Shown here one piece after another: positions 8,897 through 17,164 of a stretch of DNA of 44,196 nucleotides; within the stretch, counting starts at the first letter, position 1; the number at the start of each line of letters is the position of its first letter. The notes under the pieces were generated by a model that searched no databases, was not told the DNA's origin, and saw nothing but the letters and a program-made list of their open reading frames with translations. This DNA is from a bacterium (GTDB taxonomy: Bacteria; Zhuqueibacterota; QNDG01; DTFT01), in assembly GCA_016933415.1 (NCBI GenBank), contig JAFGAX010000091.1, positions 1-44,196 on the forward strand, in the 5' to 3' direction. A program made the translations under genes and the position numbers.

Positions 8897-9871
8897 CTAC
8901 AGCAGCCCCTGCTCTTTATACCAAGCCGCCGTCCGCCCAAGCCCCTCGGCAAGGTCGATTTTCGGATCGTACCCGAGGACCCTGCGGGCCCTGGCGATGT
9001 CGAACGCGCGGTCCTTGACGAAAAAGTCCACGCGCCTGCGGTAAATCGGCGGTGAAATGCGGAGGGGACGGCAGACCGACTCGCAAATCGCTCCGGCCGC
9101 CAGAAACGGCCAGACCGGGATGCGGATCCGGGACGGCTTTGTATCCAGAACGGCCGCGATGGCTGCGTACAGCTCGTTGAGCGTCGTATACCGCGGCCCG
9201 GCCAGAGTGAAGATCTGGCCCTCGATGCCGGGCGTTTCGCCGACCAGACGGATGCCCTCGACGAGATCGTCGATATAGGTCAGATGGTAAAGGACGTTCC
9301 CGGATCCGATCATGGGCTTGCGGACATTCCGAAATAACTTTAAAAAGCGCGTATCGCCCGGGCCGTAAATACCCACAGGCCGGAATACGGCGATGGGCGC
9401 TCCTTTTTCTTTATAATAGCGGAGGGCCAGCATCTCGCCCTCCATCTTGGATTCCTGGTAATGGTCGCCCGGCCGGTACGGCGCTTCCTCGGTTGCGGGC
9501 GGATTCTCGATATCGCCCTGCACGCCGACCGTGCTGCAGTGCACGAAGCGCTTCACACCGGCCTTCATCGAAGCCTCGATGAGGTTCCGCGTGCCGCCGA
9601 CATTGACGTCGAAAAACAGCCGCCTCGGCACGTTCTCCTCGCGGTACACGGCCGCGATGTGGTACACGGTTTCAACGTCGCGGACCGCTGCGTCCAGGGT
9701 CTCCGGCTGGGTCAGGTCGCCGATGACCGGCTCGATGCCGGCCTGGACCAGCGCACCGGTGTCGCTTTCAGGAAGCGCCAGGGTCCGCACCCGAAGGCCG
9801 CGACCGGCCAGATACCGGCACAAATGTCCCCCCGTGTAACCGGCGCCGCCGGTGACCAGAACAGCGCTCAT
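8897..9871 (-). CDS. NAD-dependent epimerase/dehydratase (extended SDR)
   Basis: 324 residues from the ATG at 9871, chosen because it gives MSAVLVTGGAGYTGGH at the N-terminus and overlaps the upstream stop as ATGA. GGAGYTGG is the Rossmann NAD(P) motif, slightly atypical (YTG for FIG). The catalytic pair is in HYQESKMEGE (Y-x-x-x-K). RPVGIYGPGD is a typical substrate-side segment. It belongs to the extended SDR group that includes UDP-sugar epimerases and 3-beta-HSD/HpnA-like reductases, so the exact substrate is open. Its coupling to the GlpD-like gene is notable. Confidence 0.8.
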   Translation of the reverse strand: MSAVLVTGGAGYTGGHLCRYLAGRGLRVRTLALPESDTGALVQAGIEPVIGDLTQPETLDAAVRDVETVYHIAAVYREENVPRRLFFDVNVGGTRNLIEASMKAGVKRFVHCSTVGVQGDIENPPATEEAPYRPGDHYQESKMEGEMLALRYYKEKGAPIAVFRPVGIYGPGDTRFLKLFRNVRKPMIGSGNVLYHLTYIDDLVEGIRLVGETPGIEGQIFTLAGPRYTTLNELYAAIAAVLDTKPSRIRIPVWPFLAAGAICESVCRPLRISPPIYRRRVDFFVKDRAFDIARARRVLGYDPKIDLAEGLGRTAAWYKEQGLL

Positions 9872-11559
9872 GCGACGTTCTCCCGAACCGGCATGTACGC
9901 GGCCTCCGCGTCCCGGATCTCGTTTTTCAGCCTGGTCTCGTCCCATCCGAGTTCCGCGGCCATGAGCCTGCCGCAGGCCTCCAGCGCCTCCGCGCCCGGA
10001 TGCTTCGCCGACCCCAGGCCCGTGCGCCGCCGCACCGCATCGGACAGCCGCACCGCGGCCTCCTCGCGCACCGCGTGCACGATCTGCCCGCCGATCACTT
10101 CAACGGAACCGGGCAGTGTTTTTCCGAGCTCCGGACGGCCTTCGATGAGTTTCAGCACCGCCGGGTAATCCGTGCCGTACTGCGACAGCAGGTGGTTCAG
10201 TACGGCCGGCGCAAGCCCGAACGGAGCGCTAGTCCTGACATTCTCCGCGAACGATTCAAACCGCCGGATGTCCCCGCCGTGCAGGGGCGTATTCCGCGAA
10301 ACGGACCGCCCGACCGGCGCACGCAGTCTCTTCACCAGGAGCTTCACGATCCGTTCCGCCACGTCCCGTGCCGTGGTGTATTTGACGCCGACCACGGACA
10401 CGATGCCCTCCACGCCGTTCTCCACGGAATGGTCGTGAATGCGGTAATGCGGCGTCAGACGCACCTCGCCCGTTTTCGGGTTCAGGCCCTCCATGGGCAG
10501 GAATCCCTTGTGAAAGAAGGACACGTCCTCGCGCCGGAACGCGGCGCCCGGAACCGCGCGGCTGATTTCCGAGAGAGCCGATTCAATGTCCGATTCGGTG
10601 ACCGCCATGGCCTCCGGATCGCCCGTGTAGGGCTTGTGAAAAGTGCCGGCCAGAGTGACGCCCTGCCAGGGCGCGACGAACAGGACGCGGCTGCCCTTGT
10701 ATTCGCTGCCGTCCGCCCGCCGGTGTGAGAAACGGCTGCTGACGCCCGCGGCGCATCCCGGGAGCAGTCCGCGGTTCAGGACCAGATTCATCGCCGTGGA
10801 CAGCCGGATCATTTTATTCCGGATGCCCGGGACGGCCCTGGCCAGCACCGGGTCCGCGAATCCGCCCGAGGCGTTCAGAACCATGCGCGACCGCACTTCG
10901 AATTCCGCGCCCGTAAGCGCGTCCCTGACCACGGCGCCCGCGATACGATTCTTCAAACGCAGAAAATCAACAGCCTCAACGTAATTCGCGCACACCGCGC
11001 CGGCCCGATCGGCGGACTGGATGAAGGCGAGCAGGAGCCGCTCGGAATTGACCATCTGGGCGTCGGACCAGTAGGCGCCGCCCGTGACCCGGCCGCCGTC
11101 GATGCCCGGCACCAGGCCGATGCAGGTTTCCCTGGACACGACCCGGCCCCGCGGGATGCGGTGCTCCGGGTCCAGCCCGCGGTTCCGGTCGAAGCTCAGA
11201 ATGTCGTTCGCAATCATGCCGAACCGCATGACCCACTTGCTTTTCATGAGCATGCCGTAGGTCGGCATCACGCAGCACATGGGCCGCACGAGATGCGGCG
11301 CAACGGACAGCAGGATGCGCCTTTCCCGAACCGACTCGCGCACGCGGGGCAGGTCGAGCGTCTGCAGGTAACGCAGGCCGCCGTGCACGATCTTGAGGCT
11401 GTTGGCCGAGGTCAGCCCGCCGAAATCCGCCTTCTCGACGAGGGCCGTGCGGAGCCCGCGCGAAGCGGCCTCCCACGCGGCCGTGGCGCCGTAAATGCCG
11501 CCGCCGATGATTAAAACGTCGAACTCGGTGTTTTGGAGTTTCTGGAGGTCTCTTTTCAT
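9868..11559 (-). CDS. FAD-dependent glycerol-3-phosphate dehydrogenase/oxidase family protein (GlpD-like)
   Basis: 563 residues, the normal GlpD length. The N-terminal FAD motif is DVLIIGGGIYGATAAWEAAS. Family segments LTSANSLKIVHGGLRYLQ and GVKYTTARDVAERIV are clear. Family knowledge: GlpD oxidises sn-glycerol 3-phosphate to dihydroxyacetone phosphate at the inner membrane and feeds electrons to quinone. No glpF or glpK is near. It sits inside the EPS locus and overlaps the SDR gene by 4 bases, so it may oxidise a pathway-specific polyol phosphate. That is inference. The ATG at 11559 has no clear ribosome binding site, and a repeat-rich gap lies upstream. Confidence 0.85.
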   Translation of the reverse strand: MKRDLQKLQNTEFDVLIIGGGIYGATAAWEAASRGLRTALVEKADFGGLTSANSLKIVHGGLRYLQTLDLPRVRESVRERRILLSVAPHLVRPMCCVMPTYGMLMKSKWVMRFGMIANDILSFDRNRGLDPEHRIPRGRVVSRETCIGLVPGIDGGRVTGGAYWSDAQMVNSERLLLAFIQSADRAGAVCANYVEAVDFLRLKNRIAGAVVRDALTGAEFEVRSRMVLNASGGFADPVLARAVPGIRNKMIRLSTAMNLVLNRGLLPGCAAGVSSRFSHRRADGSEYKGSRVLFVAPWQGVTLAGTFHKPYTGDPEAMAVTESDIESALSEISRAVPGAAFRREDVSFFHKGFLPMEGLNPKTGEVRLTPHYRIHDHSVENGVEGIVSVVGVKYTTARDVAERIVKLLVKRLRAPVGRSVSRNTPLHGGDIRRFESFAENVRTSAPFGLAPAVLNHLLSQYGTDYPAVLKLIEGRPELGKTLPGSVEVIGGQIVHAVREEAAVRLSDAVRRRTGLGSAKHPGAEALEACGRLMAAELGWDETRLKNEIRDAEAAYMPVRENVA

Positions 11560-11601
11560 TATTTAATCCGAATGTTGTGTGCTGATCGTTTTCAATTTAA
11601 G

Positions 11602-11629
11602 TTCAAAGTTCAAGGTTCAAAGTTCAAAG
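11602..11629 (+). repeat. Heptamer array, TTCAAAG type (four units)
   Basis: Four head-to-tail 7-mers run from 11602 to 11629: TTCAAAG three times, with one TTCAAGG as the second unit. They lie in the AT-rich, gene-free gap 11560-11890. Inverted, more degenerate copies of the same heptamer follow at 11675-11709 and inside both copies of the 102-base duplication. Confidence 0.8.
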
Positions 11630-11692
11630 TAACCCGTCCAACCCGGCCAAGCAATTTGAAACCATCAATTTTTTCTTTGAACTATGAGCTTT

Positions 11693-11896
11693 GGACCTTG
11701 AACTCTTCAATGGATTCTGTCCTATTTCGACAGATCAAGATTAAAATATCCGTTTTTCTTTGAACTTTGAACCTTGAACTTTGAACTCCTATTTGGACCT
11801 TGAACTCTTCAATGGACTCTGTCCTATTTCAACAGATCAAGATTAAATCATCCGTTTTTCTTTGAACTTTGAACCTTGAACTTTGAACTCCTATTT
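11693..11896. repeat. 102-bp direct tandem duplication reaching the 3' end of the methyltransferase gene
   Basis: Bases 11693-11794 and 11795-11896 are two nearly identical 102-base units with only a few differences, for example GGATTCTG versus GGACTCTG. Each unit ends in four inverted heptamers (CTTTGAA type, 11758-11785 and 11860-11887) and then CTCCTATTTG. The second unit carries the methyltransferase stop codon (11891-11893), and the first carries a duplicate of that tail. The whole 330-base gap between the GlpD-like gene and the methyltransferase gene is made of this duplication and heptamers. No gene is supported in it. Confidence 0.85.
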
Positions 11897-12679
11897 GAAG
11901 GCGAACCCCATGAGATGCCACCCGTACCTCCGCACCAGCGGCCGTGGGACGGCGTTGAAGGCGCCGACGAACACGGTGTTGAAGAGAAACGCCTTGAGCC
12001 CCTTCTGGTGCAGTTTGGAACGGACCGGAAAGCGCTCCGGCACGATGTCGACCTTCGAGAAGCCGGACAGCAGGTCCCGGTATTCCCGGATGGTGTATTT
12101 GTTCAGCACGGGCGCGTCTTCGTGCTCCAGGGGCACGTGAAACCGTTTGGACATCAGGGCGAGCCAGCCGTTGCGGTTGTAAACCATGGAGATGAACAGA
12201 CCGCCCGGTTTCAAAACCCTGCGGGCCTCTTCGATCAGTGCCCGGGCATCGGCCGTGTACTGAATCACGCCGTGGCCGTACACCACGTCGAATGTGCCGT
12301 CCGGGAACTCCAGGGCCTCGGCGTTCATGACGCGCAGGTCCGCGGAGAGCCCCCGCTGACCGAGATTCTGGCGCGCCAGGTCGACGGCGGTCCGAGACAG
12401 GTCCACGCCCGTGCAAAGGGCGCCCCCGGCCGCGAAACGGGCCAGATCGATGCCCGCGCCGCATCCGACTTCCAGCAGGGTTTTCCCGCGGAACCCGGAA
12501 AAATCCACGAGCCGCGGCAGATAATGCAGCTTCTCGAAACGGTAGGCGTCCAGGTCCTCGAAGAATCCCGGCGTCCCCACCGGGTGCCGCACGATTTCAA
12601 GGTCGTGAATGCGCTCGTTCCAGTAACAGCGGACGGCTTCGATGGTCTCGGCGCGTCCCGGTTCCGTCGGTTCAGGCAT
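11891..12679 (-). CDS. Class I SAM-dependent methyltransferase
   Basis: 262 residues from the ATG at 12679, which has GGGGAG six bases upstream and overlaps the asparagine synthase stop by 8 bases. A longer ATG at 12703 is less likely. Motif I is LLEVGCGAGIDLARF, with the acidic ribose-binding residue in CTGVDLSRTAVDLA. FDVVYGHGVIQY is motif IV-like. The fold is a small-molecule methyltransferase, and in this locus it probably methylates a sugar or lipid-linked intermediate. The TAG stop falls within the second copy of the 102-base duplication. Confidence 0.85.
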   Translation of the reverse strand: MPEPTEPGRAETIEAVRCYWNERIHDLEIVRHPVGTPGFFEDLDAYRFEKLHYLPRLVDFSGFRGKTLLEVGCGAGIDLARFAAGGALCTGVDLSRTAVDLARQNLGQRGLSADLRVMNAEALEFPDGTFDVVYGHGVIQYTADARALIEEARRVLKPGGLFISMVYNRNGWLALMSKRFHVPLEHEDAPVLNKYTIREYRDLLSGFSKVDIVPERFPVRSKLHQKGLKAFLFNTVFVGAFNAVPRPLVRRYGWHLMGFAFK

Positions 12680-14573
12680 GCGTGCTCCCCGCGTACAGGT
12701 CAAACCACTGTTCGAATACCATGAGAGCCCACAGCTTGTGGCTGTGGTTCTCGACGCCGTCCATGTGCTCCTTCACCAGGCTGGAAACGAATTCCGGGCG
12801 GAACAGCCCCTGCCTGCGGATCCGCTCCTCGGACAGGAGGTCGAGCATCATGGGTTTCAGTTCGTTGCGGATCCAGTTCTTGATCGGGATGGAAAAGCCC
12901 TGCTTGCCGCGGTTCTGCACCTCAGGCGGCAGGTCGTCCCAGAAGGCTTTTTTGAGAATGTATTTGGTGCTGAATCCCTTCATCTTCAGTTCCGGCGGAA
13001 GGGACAGCGCGAAATCAACGATCCGGTGGTCCAGATAGGGCACCCGGGCCTCCAGTGAAACCGCCATGGACATCCGGTCGACTTTCACGAGAATGTCGTC
13101 CGGAAGATAGGTCTTGACGTCCACATACCCCGTCTTCGCCACGTCATCCGCGCCGTTGAGGCCCGCCTCCCGGCTGAACCGGAGCATGGATTCATAGGGC
13201 GTTTCAGCGGCCAGGGACGCGAACGCGCCGTCCGTGAACAGGGCGCGTCGCTCGGCTTCGGACAGGAACACCATCCAGCGTCCGTGCATCAGCTCTTTCG
13301 GAAGCCAGGTGCCCTGCACGAAGCGCTTGAAACTGTTGACCGGTCCCTTCTTGCTCTCCGTGGGCGGCAGGGACCGCGCCAGCCGGTCGAGCAGGCCGCG
13401 TTTCACCGCCCTGGGCAGGCGGTGGTAGAACCGGCGGTCGAAACGGTGCGCGCGGTAGGTGTCGTATCCCGCGAACAGCTCGTCCCCGCCGTCCCCCGAC
13501 AGCACGACCGTGACATCCTCCCGGGCCATTTTCGAGACCAGGTAGGTGGGGAAAATGGAAAAATCCCCGAACGGCTCGTCGAACTGGCGGACCAGCGTCT
13601 CGGTGAGATCGAGGGCCTTCGGCTCGATGACGAGCTCGCGATGCTCGGTGCCGTACTTCGCGGCCACGGCCCGGGCGTATTTCAGCTCATTGTACGAGGA
13701 CTCCCTGAACCCGATGGAGAAGGTCTTGACCGGCCGGTCCATGCAGGCCGCCATCCGGGAGACCATGATGGACGAGTCAATGCCGCCGGAAAGAAACGCG
13801 CCCAGGGGCACGTCCGAAACCAGCTGAAGCCTCACCGCGTCGTGCACAAGATAACGCAGGCGTTCCGCCGCTTCCGCCCCGGTCCAGGCCGCGGGCCTGG
13901 GGACTCCGGTCCAGTACCGCCCCGTGCGGACGCCGCCGTCCCCGACGGTCATCCAGTGCCCCGGCTCCAGCTTGCGTATTTCCCTGAAAATGCTCTGCGG
14001 CGACGGCACGTATTCGAAAGTCAGGTACGCGTTCAAGGCGTCGCGATCCAGGGTCCGTGTGACGCCCGGGCACCGGAGAATGGCCTTGATTTCGGACGCG
14101 AACACCAGTTTTTCGGGGTCGCGGTACACGTACAGGGGTTTGACTCCGAGGTGGTCCCGGCCGAGCATCAGGCGTCTGCGCCGGCCGTCCCAGAGGGCGA
14201 AAGCGAATATGCCGTTGAGCCGGCCGCAAACGTCCTCGCCCCACTCCTCGTACCCGTGCACGATGGTTTCCGTATCGCTCGCCGTGCGGAACGCATGGCC
14301 GGACTTCTCGAGTTCAGCCCGGAGCTCCCGGAAATTGTAGATTTCGCCGTTGAAGACGATCGTGACCGATCCGTCCTCGTTCGACAGCGGCTGATGCCCG
14401 GTGCGGAGGTCGATGATCGAAAGCCGGCGCATGCCGATGCCCGCGGCCCCGAACACCGCGATGCCTTCGTCGTCCGGCCCCCGGTGCCGGATCGCGGCGC
14501 ACATGTCCCGGAGCACGGCCGGATCGACCGGACGCGACGGATCGGAATGGACGATACCGCTAATCCCGCACAC
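12672..14573 (-). CDS. Asparagine synthase-like glutamine amidotransferase, exosortase A-type
   Basis: 633 residues. The start must be the GTG at 14571-14573, because it puts the Ntn nucleophile at position 2 (M-C-G-I-S-G-I). The N-terminal class II glutaminase domain contains RHRGPDDEG, RRLSIIDL and VFNGEIYNFRELR. The synthetase domain carries the ATP pyrophosphatase loop LSGGIDSSI near residue 264. Family knowledge: AsnB-like enzymes in EPS loci probably amidate an uronic acid or another carboxylate, not aspartate. The uronic-acid genes nearby support that reading. The gene overlaps the upstream glycosyltransferase by 14 bases. Confidence 0.88.
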   Translation of the reverse strand: MCGISGIVHSDPSRPVDPAVLRDMCAAIRHRGPDDEGIAVFGAAGIGMRRLSIIDLRTGHQPLSNEDGSVTIVFNGEIYNFRELRAELEKSGHAFRTASDTETIVHGYEEWGEDVCGRLNGIFAFALWDGRRRRLMLGRDHLGVKPLYVYRDPEKLVFASEIKAILRCPGVTRTLDRDALNAYLTFEYVPSPQSIFREIRKLEPGHWMTVGDGGVRTGRYWTGVPRPAAWTGAEAAERLRYLVHDAVRLQLVSDVPLGAFLSGGIDSSIMVSRMAACMDRPVKTFSIGFRESSYNELKYARAVAAKYGTEHRELVIEPKALDLTETLVRQFDEPFGDFSIFPTYLVSKMAREDVTVVLSGDGGDELFAGYDTYRAHRFDRRFYHRLPRAVKRGLLDRLARSLPPTESKKGPVNSFKRFVQGTWLPKELMHGRWMVFLSEAERRALFTDGAFASLAAETPYESMLRFSREAGLNGADDVAKTGYVDVKTYLPDDILVKVDRMSMAVSLEARVPYLDHRIVDFALSLPPELKMKGFSTKYILKKAFWDDLPPEVQNRGKQGFSIPIKNWIRNELKPMMLDLLSEERIRRQGLFRPEFVSSLVKEHMDGVENHSHKLWALMVFEQWFDLYAGSTHA

Positions 14574-15747
14574 GGCGGCCTTTCCGGTTCGCGACCGCCG
14601 AATCGGCCGCGCGGCCGAGCTTCTCCAGATAGACGCGGTAGCTGTATGCCTCATCGGCCAGCCGGACCGCGGCCCGGCCGATGCGGCCGGCCAGGGATTT
14701 GTCCCTGAGCAGGCGGACGATGCCGGCGCCGAAGGCCGCCGGATCGGGGTCGGTCAGCACGGCCGTGCGTTCGTCAAGCACCTGGGTGTGCGTCCACAGC
14801 CGGGTCGCGACCATGGGCACGCCGGACCGGAGATAGGCGTAGAGCTTGAGCGGCGTGTTCGTTCCGCGCGTGCGCGGCGAAACCAGCACGTCCGCGCACC
14901 GGATGTAGCTGTTGACTTCCTGCGGCTTCACCTGGCCGGTGAACGTGAAGGCGCCGGACAGTCCCCGCTCCGCGACGGACTTTTCAACGGATGCCACCTG
15001 GTCCGGATGCCCGCCGACCATGAGAAAGCGGACCCGCGGAATTTTCCGGACGACCGGAACCGCGGATTCCACGAGCAGGTCCAGGCCCTGGTACGGCTCG
15101 AAGGTGCCGGTGTACAGGACGACCGGTCCTTTTCCCAGCGTCTTTCGGACAGCCGCGGACCGGTCCTCCTCGCCGAACACCATGCCGTAGTCCACGACGT
15201 TTTCAATCATCAGGGAATTCTTTTCCGGAAACTTCTTCCGGACGTGGTCGGCCAGGTCCGGGCAGATGGGAATGACCGTGTCCGCGTGGGTCAGAATCCA
15301 GTCCTCCACGGCCTCGAAGGCACGGACGAGCCGCCGGGACCGGGAAAACTGAAAATTGCCGAGCTGCTGCGGCAGGCTGGAATGCATGTCGTACACGTGC
15401 GGAATGCCGAACCAGCGCGACAGCCAGACGCCCCAGAGTCCGGCTTCCTCGTGCGTGTGGATGAGATCATGCCTGCGCCTGGAGGCCCAGGCGAGGGATT
15501 TCACGGCCAGCAGAAAATCGAGCGGGAGCTTGGCGAGGGAGGGCCCGATTTTCACCCGGCGGATCCCGGGAATCGCGGCCACACGGTGGATCCGCACGGA
15601 GGGCAGGCGGACGTCCGCGCCCATGGAATACGTGAGCAGATCGACCTCATGCCCCAGGTCCGAGTAGGCCTTGAGCCGCCCGACCACCGAAAGCGGCGTG
15701 CCCCGCGGTTCGAAAATCGGTTCCGGAGCGATCATGAGGATGCGCAT
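14560..15747 (-). CDS. Glycosyltransferase family 4 (exosortase A-type EPS locus)
   Basis: 395 residues, GT-B fold. The N-terminal MRILMIAPEPIFEPRGTPLS and HTHEEAGLWG are typical of GT4 enzymes in exosortase-linked EPS loci. The donor-binding region around TRGTNTPLKLYAYLRSGVPM holds the K/E-type contacts. The ATG at 15747 lies only 4 bases from the end of the UDP-glucose dehydrogenase gene. It is expected to transfer a nucleotide-sugar-derived residue to the lipid-linked intermediate. Specificity is not readable. Confidence 0.87.
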   Translation of the reverse strand: MRILMIAPEPIFEPRGTPLSVVGRLKAYSDLGHEVDLLTYSMGADVRLPSVRIHRVAAIPGIRRVKIGPSLAKLPLDFLLAVKSLAWASRRRHDLIHTHEEAGLWGVWLSRWFGIPHVYDMHSSLPQQLGNFQFSRSRRLVRAFEAVEDWILTHADTVIPICPDLADHVRKKFPEKNSLMIENVVDYGMVFGEEDRSAAVRKTLGKGPVVLYTGTFEPYQGLDLLVESAVPVVRKIPRVRFLMVGGHPDQVASVEKSVAERGLSGAFTFTGQVKPQEVNSYIRCADVLVSPRTRGTNTPLKLYAYLRSGVPMVATRLWTHTQVLDERTAVLTDPDPAAFGAGIVRLLRDKSLAGRIGRAAVRLADEAYSYRVYLEKLGRAADSAVANRKGRRVRD

Positions 15748-15751
15748 GGAG

Positions 15752-17050
15752 TCACCGCCCCATGGCGACGTATTGAAAGCCCGCCTCGCGCATCTTTTTC
15801 GGTTCGTAGATGTTCCGCAGGTCAGCGACCGCGGGGGTTTTCATGGCCTCCCGGATCTTCAGGATCTCAAGGTTGCGGAACTGGTTCCACTCGGTCATGA
15901 AGACCAGGCAGTCGGCGCCCGCGGCGGCGTCGTAAGCGTCCCTGCAGTACGTCACGCCCTTGAGCACCTTCGCCGCCTCCGCATGCGCCACCGGGTCATA
16001 GGCGCGGACCGAGGCGCCGGCCTCCTGCAGTTTCCGGATGATGTCGACGGAGGGCGCGTCTCGCATGTCGTCGGTGTTCGGCTTGAAGGAGAGCCCGAGC
16101 AGGGCGACGGTCTTTCCCTTGAGGTCCCCGGCGGCCTGCCGGATCTTTTCAAACGCGATCTCCCGCTGGCGCGCGTTCACCTCCACGGCCGACCGGACGA
16201 TTTTCAGCTCCAGCCCCGCCCCTTTCCCGACCTCGACCAGGGCCAGCGTGTCCTTCGGAAAGCACGATCCGCCGTATCCCGGGCCGGGATGCAGAAACTT
16301 GGAGCCGATGCGGCGGTCCAGGCCCATTCCCTTGGCCACGTGATGCACGTCCGCGCCCACGCGGTCGCAGAGCGCGGCCATCTCGTTGATGAACGAGATC
16401 TTCACGGCCAGAAAGGCATTGGACGCGTACTTGACGAGTTCCGCGGTCTCGAGGTTGGTGATGACGAAGGGGGTTTCAATGAGGTACAGCGGCGAATAGA
16501 GATCCTTCATGATGGCGACGGCTTCCGCGTCCTCGGCGCCGATGACCACGCGGTCGGGACGCATGAAATCCTCGATCGCGGACCCTTCCCGCAGGAATTC
16601 GGGATTCGAGCACACACTGAACCGGTGGGGCTCCCTCTGATGCCGGGAGATGACGTCCGTGATCCATCGGCCCGTGCCCACCGGCGCCGTGCTCTTGTTC
16701 ACCACCACCTTGTACCCGTTCATCGACTCGGCGATGCCCCGGGCCACCTGTTCGATGTACCGCAGGTCGGCGGACCCGTCCGCCCTGGGCGGTGTGCCGA
16801 CCGCGATGAAGACCACCAGCGACCGTTCCACCGCGGACCGCAGATCCGTGGTGAAGGTCAGCCGGCCCTCCTTGACGTTCCGGCTGATCAGGGCGTCGAG
16901 CCCCGGCTCGTAGATCGGAACGCCCCCCGAGTTCAGGGTCCGGATTTTTTCCCCGTTGGCGTCCACGCAAACGACGTCGACGCCGAACTCCGAGAAACAG
17001 GTGCCGGTCACCAGACCCACGTATCCCGTGCCCACGACGCAGATTCTCAA
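15752..17050 (-). CDS. ugd: UDP-glucose 6-dehydrogenase (UDP-glucose to UDP-glucuronate)
   Basis: 432 residues from a TTG start at 17050, chosen because a perfect AAGGAGG lies five bases upstream and the product then begins MRICVVGTGYVGLVTG, the NAD-binding motif expected at the N-terminus. The catalytic cysteine sits in GPGYGGSCFPKDTLAL near residue 260. AELVKYASNAFLAVKISFIN is the family helix. It makes UDP-glucuronate with two NAD+. With the adjacent UDP-GlcA 4-epimerase-like enzyme, it points to uronic acids in the polymer. The related UDP-ManNAc dehydrogenases are a less likely alternative. Confidence 0.92.
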   Translation of the reverse strand: MRICVVGTGYVGLVTGTCFSEFGVDVVCVDANGEKIRTLNSGGVPIYEPGLDALISRNVKEGRLTFTTDLRSAVERSLVVFIAVGTPPRADGSADLRYIEQVARGIAESMNGYKVVVNKSTAPVGTGRWITDVISRHQREPHRFSVCSNPEFLREGSAIEDFMRPDRVVIGAEDAEAVAIMKDLYSPLYLIETPFVITNLETAELVKYASNAFLAVKISFINEMAALCDRVGADVHHVAKGMGLDRRIGSKFLHPGPGYGGSCFPKDTLALVEVGKGAGLELKIVRSAVEVNARQREIAFEKIRQAAGDLKGKTVALLGLSFKPNTDDMRDAPSVDIIRKLQEAGASVRAYDPVAHAEAAKVLKGVTYCRDAYDAAAGADCLVFMTEWNQFRNLEILKIREAMKTPAVADLRNIYEPKKMREAGFQYVAMGR

Positions 17051-17055
17051 AGAAG

Positions 17056-17062
17056 CCTCCTT
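17056..17062 (-). promoter_or_regulatory. Shine-Dalgarno site AAGGAGG deciding a TTG start of ugd
   Basis: The minus strand reads AAGGAGG, a 5-base spacer, then TTG-AGA-ATC. This perfect anti-16S match sets the start of the UDP-glucose dehydrogenase at 17050. The 114-base gap 17051-17164 otherwise shows nothing recognisable. Confidence 0.7.
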
Positions 17063-17164
17063 GTGCCTTTTGCCGGCCCGCGGCACAGTTTGCCGTCCGC
17101 GCCCGGGCCATCGGAGCGGCCGCCGCGGCGTCGAAGCCGGCCGGCGCTCCGGAACAGGAACGGC

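Noticed and set aside
11533-11763. Plus-strand 76-residue open frame in the repeat gap
   Set aside because: It begins in the GlpD gene and consists mainly of translated heptamer repeats, with no ribosome binding site or family resemblance.
11602-11896. CRISPR-like array
   Set aside because: The repeats are 7 bases long and contiguous, or one 102-base duplication. There are no spacers and no cas genes.
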